DNA from: an uncultured Pseudomonadota bacterium
GTDB taxonomy: Bacteria; Pseudomonadota; Gammaproteobacteria; Ga0077536
DNA: 64,000 bases
Reading direction: 5' to 3'
NCBI GenBank assembly: GCA_903825645.1
Contig: CAIKBL010000089.1
Location: forward strand, 1 to 64,000
In this document: piece after piece, positions 53,972-63,861 of the stretch
Position numbering within the stretch: position 1 is the stretch's first letter
How the letters are laid out: each line of letters opens with the position of its first letter
The notes under the pieces: model-generated
Seen by the model: only the letters and a program-made list of their open reading frames with translations
What the model was told of the DNA's origin: nothing
Database searches by the model: none
Position numbers and translations under genes: made by a program

Positions 53972-54850
53972 TTATGCCGCGCTACGCCGGGGATCTTTCT
54001 TAAGGTCCGGTAAGAGGAGGCTCATCGCCTCCGCGACGGCTTGATCTGCCTCGCCCATGATTTCACCGATAGCCTGCTCGTCCAGGGCAAAAAGGTTCAC
54101 CGCGAGCGGATCGAACGGAGGCACAGGCTCGCATGCATCGGAACCCCACGCGGACGCTCGGCTGATCGCCGCCGCCAAGTGCAGTAGGGATACTTCTCGT
54201 GTCAGCGACTTCGCCACCTCTGCGACGGCCCCCGTATGGAGTGCGATGGGGGTATGGATCGCGGCCGGCAAGTTCCAACGCTTGAGCAACTCAGCACTTG
54301 CCATGGCGTAGTCGAAGCCCAATTGCGCGCGTTGTATGCTCGCGAGGGTAACCCCCCGCCGGATCGCAGCATCACGCATTTCGCTGTAAAGCGGTGGATC
54401 CTTAAAGGCGATCAAAAGATTCCCTATTTCGTGCAATAACCCACAGACGAACCAGCGCTCTGCATTCCCAAGGACAGCACGCCGAGCGAGCACACGGGCC
54501 ACCACTGCGCAGTAAATACTCCGTCGCCAAAAATCATAGAGGTCGAGTGCTCTCGACTGAATTTTAAAAAGAGTTCCCACTGCGGCATTCGCAAGCGCGA
54601 GATCGTGGACTTGATTGAGGCCCAGGATCTGCACCGCGCGGGAAATAGAATCGACTTTATCCGGCAAGCCCACATAGGCACTGTTCGCGATCCGTAAAAT
54701 GCGGCTCGACAGTCCAGCATCGTTCGTGACAATCCCAGTCAGATCATCAAGCGAGGCGGTCGGATCCTCGAGAAGTTCCTGTATCCGCAGGTAAGCCTTC
54801 GGTAATGGCGCGATATCCTTGACGTCTTGCAAGAGCATTTGAAGCTCCAT
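53972..54850 (-). CDS. HDOD-domain signalling protein
   Basis: This 292-residue protein has an HDOD domain over about 5-210 (LPKAYLRIQELLEDP, SSRILRIANSAYVG, WRRSIYCAVVARVLA, CGLLHEIGNLL). HDOD proteins lack the metal-dependent phosphodiesterase activity of HD-GYP and act as signalling scaffolds. ATG 54850 is chosen for GGGGAGAAGG just upstream; the open frame to 55387 has no similarity and overlaps a gene on the other strand. It converges with phaC. Confidence 0.85.
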   Translation of the reverse strand: MELQMLLQDVKDIAPLPKAYLRIQELLEDPTASLDDLTGIVTNDAGLSSRILRIANSAYVGLPDKVDSISRAVQILGLNQVHDLALANAAVGTLFKIQSRALDLYDFWRRSIYCAVVARVLARRAVLGNAERWFVCGLLHEIGNLLIAFKDPPLYSEMRDAAIRRGVTLASIQRAQLGFDYAMASAELLKRWNLPAAIHTPIALHTGAVAEVAKSLTREVSLLHLAAAISRASAWGSDACEPVPPFDPLAVNLFALDEQAIGEIMGEADQAVAEAMSLLLPDLKKDPRRSAA

Positions 54851-55094
54851 GGCCTTCTCCCCAAATTCGACGTATTGGTCGATTTCTGTCCGACAGTCTT
54901 CATGCCTAGCGGCCATCCAGTGTCCAACCTTGAGCGAGGCGACGTGCGCGTCGCTTAGTCTGACGAGGTAGTGTTGGCCGGCGCCAATAGCGCAATCGTC
55001 GATGTGCGGGATTACGGTCCAGAAAGACACGGCATGGATCCCGGGTCGCAACTGAAATACACTTGAATACAACCAACCCAAGAAGGAAGTCGAC

Positions 55095-55397
55095 ATGAGA
55101 AGCCAAAAATTCTTTGCCGTCGCCGCGGTTATGTCGGGAATAGGGCTCAGCGGATCGGTCCTTGCGCAAGAGCACACCATGATCGGTTGCCTCGTCCAGA
55201 ATCCCCTCACCCATGGGTTCATGCTGACCCATGTCGAGAGCGTGTCCAACGTCATCATCACCGAATCAACTGCAAATCTCGCTCCGCACGTCGGCCATAA
55301 GGTAGAAATCACAGGCTCTTCCGTCGCGGGGAAAGATCCCAAGGTGCACAGTATGCAAGTAAGTGCGATGAAACATCTCGGCGGCACGTGTCCGTGA
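55095..55397 (+). CDS. Small secreted protein, unknown function
   Basis: This 100-residue protein has a clear Sec signal peptide (about 1-24, cut after VLA) and a mature domain that looks like an OB-type beta barrel: TMIGCLVQ, NVIITESTANL, HVGHKVEITGS, and ends in Cys-Pro. It resembles periplasmic proteins of the DUF5818/OB type, but I cannot assign a function. ATG 55095 has AAGGAAG upstream. It is divergent from the HDOD gene. Confidence 0.65.
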   Translation: MRSQKFFAVAAVMSGIGLSGSVLAQEHTMIGCLVQNPLTHGFMLTHVESVSNVIITESTANLAPHVGHKVEITGSSVAGKDPKVHSMQVSAMKHLGGTCP

Positions 55398-55449
55398 CAT
55401 CGGTCAGCGGCACGACTTCACTTCTTTAGGATGCAATGAGACGCGGCGA

Positions 55450-56391
55450 ATGACCGTTATTACGACGACCGAATACACCCTCCCGAGTGGCCGTCCCTCG
55501 CTATTTTTGCGACTACGCAACAAACGTCGAGCGGGCAGCACAACATCGGTGCTATTCGTCCACGGGGCAACTTATCCGTCCACCGTCACCTTTGATTACG
55601 CGATCGAGGGATCTTCGTGGATGGACCATCTGGCCAATCGTGGCCTGGACACTTGGTGCATCGATCTCCTCGGTTATGGCATTTCCGATCGGCCGCCAGA
55701 AATGTCCCGTGCGGCCCTCGAAAACAATCCCCTGGTAGACACTGTCGAGGCGGTAAGCGATGTAAAGCGCGCCGTCGACTTCATTACCGCATTGCGTGGC
55801 GTTGAGGCGATCGGTCTTATCGGTTATTCGTGGGGAACAGCTATCTGTGGCCAGGTCGCCGGAGAAGCGCCTGCCAAAGTCAGTCGACTCGTGCTGGCTG
55901 GCGCCCTGTGGGTGAAGGCCGGCGACGTCCAGATTGCAATGGATGGCCCGCTAGGCGCTTATCGCCTCATCGATGCAGACGCCACGGTGAGACGGTGGAC
56001 AGTAGGCCTCGATACAGCCCAAATCGACGCCATTGCACCGCGCGAGCGGTTCTTACAATGGGCGCAGGCTGCGGTGGCGTCCGATCCCGAATCGTCCCGC
56101 CACACGCCCGCCTTGCTCCGTGCCCCAACCGGCGTAGTCAAAGACTTGGTCCATGCGTGGCTGAATGACACACCCACTTATGATCCCGCACTGATCACCT
56201 GCCCAGCGCTCGTGGTCGTCGGTGAGTGGGATCAGGAAACAACCCCCGAGCAGGGTCTCAACGTGTTCTCAAAACTGACGACGGCCGATTCTCGCCGCTT
56301 CATTTTAATCGGTGCTGCCACGCACCTGATGCTGCTCGAAGATCAACGCCATCAGCTCTATGCCGTGGTACAGGCATTTCTTACGGATTAA
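55450..56391 (+). CDS. Alpha/beta hydrolase
   Basis: This 313-residue serine hydrolase has the nucleophile elbow GYSWGT near 126, a likely oxyanion strand LFVHGATYPS, an acid in VVGEWDQET and a catalytic His in AATHLMLLE near 293. The fold fits lactone or ester hydrolases such as those following BVMOs, as well as haloalkane- or epoxide-acting relatives. It stands between the small secreted protein gene and the alcohol dehydrogenase gene, all on the same strand. Confidence 0.85.
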   Translation: MTVITTTEYTLPSGRPSLFLRLRNKRRAGSTTSVLFVHGATYPSTVTFDYAIEGSSWMDHLANRGLDTWCIDLLGYGISDRPPEMSRAALENNPLVDTVEAVSDVKRAVDFITALRGVEAIGLIGYSWGTAICGQVAGEAPAKVSRLVLAGALWVKAGDVQIAMDGPLGAYRLIDADATVRRWTVGLDTAQIDAIAPRERFLQWAQAAVASDPESSRHTPALLRAPTGVVKDLVHAWLNDTPTYDPALITCPALVVVGEWDQETTPEQGLNVFSKLTTADSRRFILIGAATHLMLLEDQRHQLYAVVQAFLTD

Positions 56392-56531
56392 ATCCTGACT
56401 TCCACTTCTTCGCGTTTTCGGTGGATTGCTCGTTCTTTGCCAGAATCTGACCTGAGTAGCGGTTTGCGCAACTCTGGATTATCCTCGGCGAAGCTATTGC
56501 CCCATGCGTTTAACAAAGAGGACTGCCAACG

Positions 56532-57608
56532 ATGCGCGCCGCCATCATGCGTAATCATCAATTACTCGTCGGCGACGTCGCGGTGCCTGAGCCCGGCCCC
56601 GGCGAAGTGCTGGTTAAAACACTGGCTTGCGGGATTTGCGGATCAGATCTACACGCGCTCAAGCACACTGAAGCGCTTATCGAAGGAGCGAGACGATCCG
56701 GCGGTCCTTTCGTAATGGACGCGGCACGGGATGTCGTCATGGGCCATGAATTTTGTGCAGAAATCATTGAGTTCGGTCCAGCAACCCAACGTCAGCTGCC
56801 AGTGGGCACACGGGTTTGCGCAATGCCCATCCTCGTTCGCGGGAATCAACTGCAGACAGTTGGTTACTCCAATGACCACCCGGGAGGCTATGGCGAATAC
56901 ATGCGTCTGGGAGAATCCTTTCTCCTGCCCGTTCCCAATGGCCTGCTCACGAATCACGCGGCGATGACCGAACCCCTCGCGGTCGGCATACACGCCGTCG
57001 CCAAGGCGCGTATGAGTCCCGACGACGTGCCGTTGGTGATCGGGTGTGGCCCAGTGGGTCTGGCCGTGATCGCAGCGCTCAAGCTGGCCGGGAGCGCCCC
57101 CATCGTCGCCGCGGATTTTTCCGCCCGACGTCGCGCGCTGGCGCTGACGATGGGGGCCGATATCGTCGTAGATCCGGCGGAAAGCGGTCCCTTCGCGGCA
57201 TGGCAGACCGCAGCACTCCGGCCGGACCCCGCCCCGTCGTTGCCCCCCTGGATGAACGGACCGGCGCGGCGGCCAGCCGTCATCTTTGAATGCGTCGGGG
57301 TACCGGGGATGATCGATCAGGTCATGGTGGGTGCTGCCCCGGGCGCAAGAATTATTGTGGTGGGTGTTTGCATGCATCGCGACCACATCGAGCCGATGTT
57401 CGGCATCAATAAGGAACTCAATATCCAATTCGTGTTGGGCTATACCGGGGAAGAATTTGCTGCAACCCTACGCCACATCGCGGAAGGATCGTTGCCTGTA
57501 GCACCGCTCATCACCGGCAAAGTAGGTGTCGAAGGCGTGGCATCCGCCTTTAATGAGCTCGCAACGCCCGAACAACACGCCAAAATCCTCGTCGAACCTT
57601 GGCGTTAA
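56532..57608 (+). CDS. Zinc-type alcohol dehydrogenase (MDR), lacking structural zinc
   Basis: This 358-residue medium-chain dehydrogenase has the catalytic zinc ligands Cys36 (GICGSD) and His72-Glu73 (GHEF) and the nucleotide site VIGCGPVGLAVI. The four-Cys structural zinc lobe usually found near 95-115 is absent (region VCAMPILVRGNQLQTVGYS has only one Cys). Enzymes of this subgroup oxidise secondary alcohols or hydroxy acids. It follows the hydrolase gene and probably acts in the same catabolic route. Confidence 0.86.
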   Translation: MRAAIMRNHQLLVGDVAVPEPGPGEVLVKTLACGICGSDLHALKHTEALIEGARRSGGPFVMDAARDVVMGHEFCAEIIEFGPATQRQLPVGTRVCAMPILVRGNQLQTVGYSNDHPGGYGEYMRLGESFLLPVPNGLLTNHAAMTEPLAVGIHAVAKARMSPDDVPLVIGCGPVGLAVIAALKLAGSAPIVAADFSARRRALALTMGADIVVDPAESGPFAAWQTAALRPDPAPSLPPWMNGPARRPAVIFECVGVPGMIDQVMVGAAPGARIIVVGVCMHRDHIEPMFGINKELNIQFVLGYTGEEFAATLRHIAEGSLPVAPLITGKVGVEGVASAFNELATPEQHAKILVEPWR

Positions 57609-57969
57609 AAATCTCGTAATCTAATAAAATTACCGCCGAGGCGATTGCGCGCAGGATTCTATTGATATCCACCACTTCGATCCGTTAGCAAACCTGCGTT
57701 CAACTACTTTTCTCGCGAACGCTTTCCATAAAAGCGTCCATTAGAACGATAGTGGCGAAGATTTTACCCATACCGAGTGCCTACTGGCGCGCTGCCTGAT
57801 CCGCAGGCTCAAGTTTTTGGTCAAGCTGGCATGACTTACGCGCGCATCGCGGGACATCTTCTGGCCGCTAAAACGTCGGGGTATCGAGAGGCCTATAGCG
57901 CCTCGTCCGCGAGCAGGTATACGACTTACGCCACAAGCCTATTGTCAGTAATTTGCGGGTGCTCCCTGA
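57609..57969. other. Gene-free stretch
   Basis: About 360 bases lie between the end of the alcohol dehydrogenase gene and the end of the convergent CoA-transferase gene. The short frames show no family resemblance, and I see no strong hairpin with a T-run. Confidence 0.5.
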
Positions 57970-59217
57970 TCATCTCTCGCGTGACCTTACCAAGGTCGGC
58001 GCCGGTGCCAACACGCCAATATCTCTCAGATGCGCGAGTTCGGCAGTGCTCAACCCAAGCTTTTGAAGCAGCACATCGGCATCTGCGCCAATCGCCGGTG
58101 GTGCCCCCGCGGGCGCACTCGGGGTACGGCTGAAGTCTACCGGTGTCGCGACACCATTGAATGCCGCGGGCGCGGCCTCGCCGATAGGAACCGGCACGTT
58201 TACAAAGGCACCGCAGGCGATCACTTGCGGATCGACCACGATGTCGTCAATCGAGTTAATCGGCGCCCACCAGACGTCATGTTGACGAAAAATGACCGCC
58301 CATTCATCCCGCGCGCGCTGTGTAACAAGGGCATCCATTGCGAGAACCAGCGCTTCGGCATTCCGGCGGCGTGCGCGCGGTGAGGTGAAACGTTCATCAC
58401 TCAACAGCGCAGGATCACCCAAGGCTTCGACAACACCCGGCCAATGCCGTTGCGACTCAGCCCCGACTAGCCAAAACCATTTGCCATCACCCGCGCGATA
58501 GGAATTCATCAACGGATTTTGCGGCTTCTGACGTGACGGCGGCGAAGCAGCGCGGCCGAGTCCCACGCGCGCAGCAACATCCATCCCGATGCTGTAGACT
58601 CCCGCACGCAGCAGTGAAGTGGAGACTAACTGGCCCTGTCCTGATCGTTCACGATGAAACAAGGCACCCATAATGCCGGAGACCATCGTGATAGCCGTCA
58701 CGTTGTCACCCAGTCCGCCCGGTAACACGGGGGGAGCCGCGCCCTTTGGCGTCGCCCGCTCAGCAAGGCCACTCCGTCCGGAATACGCCGCCATATCGTA
58801 ACCGGGCGCATCGCAGTCAGGCCCCTCCAGTCCATAAGCAGTCAGGCTGGCGTAGACCAATGTCGGATGTTTCTTCAATAGAGTCGCATGATCGAGCCCA
58901 ACCCGTTCAAGAAATTTCGGACGCATGTTGGTAACAAACACATCAGCAGTCGCGATCAATCGTCGCACTAACGCCGCGCCGTCCGCGTGATTGACGTCAA
59001 TGGCGATGCTCTTTTTCCCGCGGTTATAAAGATCGAAAGGCGGGCAGCGCTCCTCCTCTAGACCATAGACAGCTCCGAACAAGGTACGCATCGGATCGCC
59101 GCTAGGCATCTCGAGTTTGACCACTTCAGCACCCCAGTCTGCCAAGATACCTCCCGCCGCAGGACCGGCCACCCACATGCCCATTTCCACTACGCGTATA
59201 CCCTTGAGCAGACTCAT
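57970..59217 (-). CDS. CaiB/BaiF CoA-transferase 1
   Basis: This class III CoA-transferase of 415 residues moves CoA between carboxylic acids by way of an aspartyl-CoA intermediate. The GADWGAEVVKLE-type start (ILADWGAEVVKLEMP), NRGKKSIAIDV and GYDMAAYSG with the probable catalytic Asp are visible. ATG 59217 has AAGGA seven bases upstream and overlaps the stop of the enoyl-CoA hydratase gene; the frame to 59361 is not coding. It should activate a pathway acid to its CoA ester. Confidence 0.89.
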   Translation of the reverse strand: MSLLKGIRVVEMGMWVAGPAAGGILADWGAEVVKLEMPSGDPMRTLFGAVYGLEEERCPPFDLYNRGKKSIAIDVNHADGAALVRRLIATADVFVTNMRPKFLERVGLDHATLLKKHPTLVYASLTAYGLEGPDCDAPGYDMAAYSGRSGLAERATPKGAAPPVLPGGLGDNVTAITMVSGIMGALFHRERSGQGQLVSTSLLRAGVYSIGMDVAARVGLGRAASPPSRQKPQNPLMNSYRAGDGKWFWLVGAESQRHWPGVVEALGDPALLSDERFTSPRARRRNAEALVLAMDALVTQRARDEWAVIFRQHDVWWAPINSIDDIVVDPQVIACGAFVNVPVPIGEAAPAAFNGVATPVDFSRTPSAPAGAPPAIGADADVLLQKLGLSTAELAHLRDIGVLAPAPTLVRSRER

Positions 59218-60029
59218 TTTGACATCCTTCCCGTGAACACCGGCTTCCGTTTTTCCATGAAGGCCCGTGGCCCCTCCCGGGCGTCCTCCGTCATCGCGTT
59301 TTCCTTCGTGCAACGGGTTTCCACAGCGAACGCTTCCGCAAACGAAAGTCCGCTGGAACAAACCATCGCTTCCTTGGTCTTTTCCAGCGCGACTGGCGCA
59401 CCTAAACTGACTCGGCGCGCCAGATCGAGAGCGGTGGCCATCACCTGCCCGGGTGGAACGACCCGGTTGACGAGCCCCATGGTAAGGGCTTGCTGTGCGG
59501 TAACCGGCTCCCCTAGTAACATCAATTCCATTGCGTGTGCCCAGGCGACCTGTCGCGCCATGCGGACTAAGGAGCCTCCGCTCGCGATCAACCCACGTCG
59601 GACCTCGGTCACGGCAAGCGTGGCCTCGCTCGACATCACACGTAAATCGGTCGCCAGCACGAACTCAGCACCGCCGGCATGGGCATGGCCGTTAATCGCC
59701 GCAATCACCGGTTTGAAAAAAGTAGCGTTACGCAATAACGCCGCATGCAGTTGTTTCCGGTCGGCCGCAAAACGGATCTCCCATTCGTCCTGCGGTGGAC
59801 GAGTCTTCATCATGAGCGGAATCAGACTCCCCAAATCGCCGCCGGACGAAAAAGCCTGATCACCGGCGCCGGTCACCACGACCACGCGCACGGTAGGATC
59901 GGCCGCGATCTCGCGCCAGAACGTCGCCAGTCGAACCACCATCTCTGGTGACAAGGCGTTACGTTTCTCGGGGCGATTTAGCGTAACGACGGCGACGCCA
60001 TCGAATTGTTCCGTGAGAATGTGAGACAT
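59214..60029 (-). CDS. Enoyl-CoA hydratase/isomerase family protein
   Basis: This 271-residue crotonase-fold protein has TLNRPEKRNALSPEM, the oxyanion-hole block AINGHAHAGGAEFVLATDL and RRGLIASGG. The first glutamate of the classical catalytic pair is replaced in the AHAGGAEF region, whereas the second may be in TEVRRG, so hydratase rather than isomerase or hydrolase activity is likely but not certain. It is the first gene of the two-gene operon with the CoA-transferase (4-base overlap). Confidence 0.88.
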   Translation of the reverse strand: MSHILTEQFDGVAVVTLNRPEKRNALSPEMVVRLATFWREIAADPTVRVVVVTGAGDQAFSSGGDLGSLIPLMMKTRPPQDEWEIRFAADRKQLHAALLRNATFFKPVIAAINGHAHAGGAEFVLATDLRVMSSEATLAVTEVRRGLIASGGSLVRMARQVAWAHAMELMLLGEPVTAQQALTMGLVNRVVPPGQVMATALDLARRVSLGAPVALEKTKEAMVCSSGLSFAEAFAVETRCTKENAMTEDAREGPRAFMEKRKPVFTGRMSK

Positions 60030-60408
60030 GCGGCGGCTCGCTATAAATTAAATTGTGATCCGTTGGGCGGACTGATCCGATGCACCTAGGCCTTTAAGCC
60101 GGCAAATACCGCGCGCGGCATCTCCGTTCGAGGCTCGTCAGGGCTACCTTGATACTGTGACCGTCAGACGCGTTGGGTCGGTCAGAAAACCGCGCGGGTC
60201 CGACGCGCCCAGCCTTGCTTTATTGCAGCGGGGGACCGACTTACTGACCTATTTGCGCCTCTACACGCGGCCTAAATGTTAATATAAATGGCTTCCCGAT
60301 GGCATGTCGCGGACACCCCAATGCGAACGTCGGCGTAGTGACGTGTCAGAGGCCCAGTTAACCGCGTTTTGTGCGAATTAATTCGCAGCTGCAAGGGAAA
60401 CCAACAGC
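60030..60408. other. Divergent intergenic region
   Basis: About 380 bases separate the enoyl-CoA hydratase and the CoA-transferase genes, which diverge from here. This must hold both promoters. An AT-rich patch (about 60275-60295) could contain one -10 box. No clear operator dyad was found by eye. Confidence 0.5.
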
Positions 60409-61614
60409 ATGATGATCCTAAATGGCATCCGCGTACTAGATTTCACACAATACCTCGCGGGCCCAACCGTGACCCGACTGATGGCCGAAATGGGGGCGGA
60501 GATCATCAAGATAGAGATCGCGCCTAATGGCGATCCCTCGCGCGGGTTACCGCTCGCTGATCGTAATCGCAGCGGTTATTTCGTCCAGCAGAACCGCGGG
60601 AAGGAGAGTCTTTGCATCGACCTTAAAAAACCGGAAGCCCTCGCTATCCTGCGCGAACTCGTGAGCAAGGTTGATGTCGTGGTTGAAAATTTCGGACCGG
60701 GCGTCATGGAAAAGCGAGGGCTCACGTATAACGATCTTCGTGCGATCAAGCCTGACATCATCATGGCCTCAGTGTCTGCGTATGGCCGAGAGAGTACGCT
60801 GTCCCATAAAACGGGCTACGACTGGGCCGCACAAGCCTTTGCCGGCCTAATGCACATGACCGGAGATCCGGACGGTCCACCGACGCCGATGGGTTTCGCG
60901 ATAGGCGACATTGGCAGTGGGGTGCACGCATTCTCCGCAATAGGTTTCGCGCTTTTTCACCGGGGTCGTACCGGTCAGGGCCAATGGCTCGACCTCAGCA
61001 TGGTCGATGCCATGTTCCATATGCAGGATATCGCGCTTCAGGCGCATACCCTGAGCAAAGGGACTTTTATGCCCACGCGGATGGGCAATCATCATGCCGT
61101 TGTCTGCCCTTTCGGCGTGTTCAAAGGGCCGAGCGGCTACCTCGTCATCCTAGCTCTTCAACCACAGTGGAAAAATGTGTGCGCGGCACTGGGTCAACCT
61201 GATCTTGAACACGACCCTCGATTCGCACAAGCCGACCGCCGTGCGGCTAATCAAGTCGAATTGATTGGCCTTATTGAGACTTGGCTTACCCGCTTCCCGG
61301 ATAACGCTACGGTGTTAGAACATCTTGAAAAACACCGCGTCCCATCAGCCCCGGTGTTGAATCCGGTCGAAGCACTAGAACATCCCTATTTTCTCGAACG
61401 TGGCATGGTTCGACGAATTGAGGATCCGGTACTTGGTCCTCTCGCGGTCCCAGGCTTTCCCTTACGCTTTTCGGCCCAACCTGAGCGTCCCGATCTTGTT
61501 GCACCACTGCTCGGTCAGCATAATTTTGCGGTCCTCTCTCGCGTGCTCGATTATGCACCTGCGCGAATTGCAGCACTGGCCGCAGAAGGCGTTCTCATCT
61601 CTGGGAATCGATAA
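60409..61614 (+). CDS. CaiB/BaiF CoA-transferase 2
   Basis: This class III CoA-transferase of 401 residues begins with the family block GIRVLDFTQYLAGPTVTRLMAEMGAEIIKIE. NRGKESLCIDLK and KTGYDWAAQAFAG follow, the latter with the catalytic Asp. The start has GCAAGGGA upstream; ATG 60412 directly follows as an alternative. It belongs to a different branch from the CoA-transferase at 57970-59217. It probably activates another acid in the same catabolic region. Confidence 0.89.
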   Translation: MMILNGIRVLDFTQYLAGPTVTRLMAEMGAEIIKIEIAPNGDPSRGLPLADRNRSGYFVQQNRGKESLCIDLKKPEALAILRELVSKVDVVVENFGPGVMEKRGLTYNDLRAIKPDIIMASVSAYGRESTLSHKTGYDWAAQAFAGLMHMTGDPDGPPTPMGFAIGDIGSGVHAFSAIGFALFHRGRTGQGQWLDLSMVDAMFHMQDIALQAHTLSKGTFMPTRMGNHHAVVCPFGVFKGPSGYLVILALQPQWKNVCAALGQPDLEHDPRFAQADRRAANQVELIGLIETWLTRFPDNATVLEHLEKHRVPSAPVLNPVEALEHPYFLERGMVRRIEDPVLGPLAVPGFPLRFSAQPERPDLVAPLLGQHNFAVLSRVLDYAPARIAALAAEGVLISGNR

Positions 61615-61798
61615 AACACCGTCGGATCACCATTTCTGCGTCGACCCACGCAGCACCACCCTGCACTTCAGCGCAGCCTGTCCTGCTCTTTGGCTTGCTT
61701 GGGGTAAAGGAGATCGGCAAGTCTGCGCCTGCTTCAGGTACTCGCGAGCGATTCCTGAAGCAGGGGTCTCGTAATTGTCCAAATCAGGTTATCCGCAA

Positions 61799-63400
61799 CT
61801 AACTAAGCTCGAAGCCTTCGTATCCCTTCGCCGCGACATCAGCAAAGATTCTGCGGTATTCCGGCACGCCGCCTGCGAACAACAGAAAATGTCCACGGAT
61901 GCCATCTGGATTCGTGCTACCAAAAAACCACGAATCCCGCATTTCATCAATCAACAGACCTTTTGCCGACTCATAGCAGCGCTCTGTCCAGGCGTTCTCA
62001 GCTTCTGTGGTCGTTTTTATGCTCTTGAATCCGTGTTCCCGCATGTAGCGAATACAGCCAATGATCCAATCGACATTACTTTCTACACAGCGCGTAATGT
62101 TACAGAACAGGGCCGGATTGTGCGGGCCCATGATCGCGAAAAGATTGGGGAAACCGGCGAATTGAACACCGAGATTGGTTTTTGGTCCATCCGACCAATG
62201 CTGTTGTAAAGACGTTCCCTGCTCACCCCGGATATCGATCCGTAGAAGCTCACCCGTGACGCTGTGAAAGCCCGTCGCGTAGATGATGATATCGAGATCC
62301 TGCGTGCCGTTGACGGTTTCTATACCTGTCGGGGTAATCTTCGTAATAGGTGTTTCACGCAGATCGACCAACGTGACATTTTCACGATTGAAGGTCTCGT
62401 AGTAGTTCTTCTCTCCCGGACAGCGCTTAGTGCCGAATGTATGACTCTTCGGAATGAGTTTCTCTGCGAGCACGGGATCTTTTACGCGCGCACGAATTTT
62501 ATCGGCGAGGAACTCGGCCACTTCGTCGGCGATAATGCGGGACATGAACGAGTCGCTGTAATTGCCAAGCCATAGCGAGAATCCACCGCGCTCATATAAC
62601 GCCTGATAACGCGCCAGACGTTCCGCCTTCGGTACGTCAACGCCCGCACGGGGATCTGGCTCATGAATGAAACCCGCCCAGGTGCGCTTGCAGAGATCGA
62701 AAATCTCGTGCGCATTTTTCTTCAGCTCCTGCTGCTCGTCGGGCGTAATCGGCCGGTTACGCAAAGGCGTACACCAATTAGCCGTGCGCTGGAACACGGT
62801 CAGATGCGCACATTCCGGCGCGATCGATTGAATAATCTGAACGGCCGTTGGCCCGCTACCGATAATGCCGACGCGCTTACCCGTGAAGTCCACCGGCGTT
62901 TTTGGCCAACGGGCGCTGTGAAGCGAGACACCTTTGAAACTGTCAACGCCCGGGTAGTCCGGAAACTGATGCGCCGAAAGCAGCCCAGTTGCGCAAATCA
63001 CGAAACGCGCGCGGGCACGTAGACCGTCGGTCGTCTCTAGATCCCAACACTTTGCAGCATCATCGTATTTCACATTTGCGACGCGAGCGTTCAACTGCAC
63101 ATCGCGTTTCAAATCAAATTTGTCGGCGACGAAATGGAGATAGCGCTCAATCTCGGGCTGGGCGGAGAAGTGTTCGCTCCACTCCCATTCGTCTAATAAC
63201 TCCTGTGAAAATGAATACTGATAGGAATAGCTTTCCGAGTCGAAACGGGCACCCGGATAGCGATTCCAGTACCAAGTGCCGCCGATGTCAGTGCCTGCCT
63301 CGAACACACGTGCCGACAGACCAAGCTCCCGAAGCCGATAGAGCGAATAGAGGCCGGATACACCGGCACCGATGACGATGGCATCAAATTCCTGAGTCAT
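61799..63400 (-). CDS. Baeyer-Villiger-type flavin monooxygenase 2 (533 aa)
   Basis: This second BVMO-class enzyme has the FAD motif IGAGVSGLYSL, the fingerprint FKGVSLHSARWPK and the NADPH motif GIIGSGPTAVQ. It is collinear with the BVMO at 25709-27328, with shared blocks such as GTWYWNRYPGAR and EWEWSEHFSAQPE. The two are clearly related but diverged, not a recent duplication. It converges with the CoA-transferase gene, and its substrate is unknown. Confidence 0.92.
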   Translation of the reverse strand: MTQEFDAIVIGAGVSGLYSLYRLRELGLSARVFEAGTDIGGTWYWNRYPGARFDSESYSYQYSFSQELLDEWEWSEHFSAQPEIERYLHFVADKFDLKRDVQLNARVANVKYDDAAKCWDLETTDGLRARARFVICATGLLSAHQFPDYPGVDSFKGVSLHSARWPKTPVDFTGKRVGIIGSGPTAVQIIQSIAPECAHLTVFQRTANWCTPLRNRPITPDEQQELKKNAHEIFDLCKRTWAGFIHEPDPRAGVDVPKAERLARYQALYERGGFSLWLGNYSDSFMSRIIADEVAEFLADKIRARVKDPVLAEKLIPKSHTFGTKRCPGEKNYYETFNRENVTLVDLRETPITKITPTGIETVNGTQDLDIIIYATGFHSVTGELLRIDIRGEQGTSLQQHWSDGPKTNLGVQFAGFPNLFAIMGPHNPALFCNITRCVESNVDWIIGCIRYMREHGFKSIKTTTEAENAWTERCYESAKGLLIDEMRDSWFFGSTNPDGIRGHFLLFAGGVPEYRRIFADVAAKGYEGFELS

Positions 63401-63861
63401 GCGTGATTACCTTGAAAAATCATCCTAAAACCTTAGCACGGCCCGGGCTTCGGCGAAATAACCCCTTGTTAAGATAAGGGCTAGCGCATGCTCGACCTCG
63501 ACCTGCCCCGAGCACGAGTGCGTAGCGGAAGTCACCGTTCCAACTTGCGCGCCGGATTTTACTGGGGTTGCACTTGCCGGTCTGATTCTGTCGGCGGAGG
63601 TTGAGCGCTGTTTGCCGCAACACAGTGAGATCTCTGCGGGGTGTCGCCCGGATTTCCAGCAAGGCGAACAAGGTCGGTATCGCTAGATTTCATGTTGTTT
63701 TCCCGTAGTCATCACCTGACCTAACACGACCCCGTTGGCACATTCACCGCCGTCACCTGGACTGCCGCCCGCATCCACGTAATAAAGAAGTGATGCGGTC
63801 CAATGAGATGATATTGGTGATGGCATTGATCTAACGCCGAGAACATCGAACCAAAGACCTA
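63401..63861. other. Region with transposase relic
   Basis: No intact gene is seen between the BVMO start and the receiver-domain gene. The only recognisable content is the ISAs1-type transposase C-terminal relic (see separate entry). The remaining 190 bases up to 63861 match nothing I know. Confidence 0.5.
63510..63632 (-). pseudogene. ISAs1-family transposase C-terminal relic
   Basis: On the minus strand the frame encodes LTVLRQTALNLRRQ, then a Lys-containing link and RRASWNGDFRYALVL. This matches the C-terminus of ISAs1-family transposases (ALRRLALNLLKRDKTSKRG, KRLKAGWDNDYLLKLL). The upstream DDE catalytic part is not present in readable form. It is a decayed insertion sequence fragment and a sign of past mobile DNA at this spot. 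Confidence 0.75.

Noticed and set aside
54851-55387. N-terminal extension of the HDOD protein to 471 residues
   Set aside because: The extra part has no similarity, overlaps a secreted protein gene on the other strand, and a strong ribosome binding site precedes ATG 54850.
56649-57428. A 259-codon minus-strand frame opposite the alcohol dehydrogenase
   Set aside because: It is His/Arg/Gly-rich without domains; the plus-strand MDR gene is clear.
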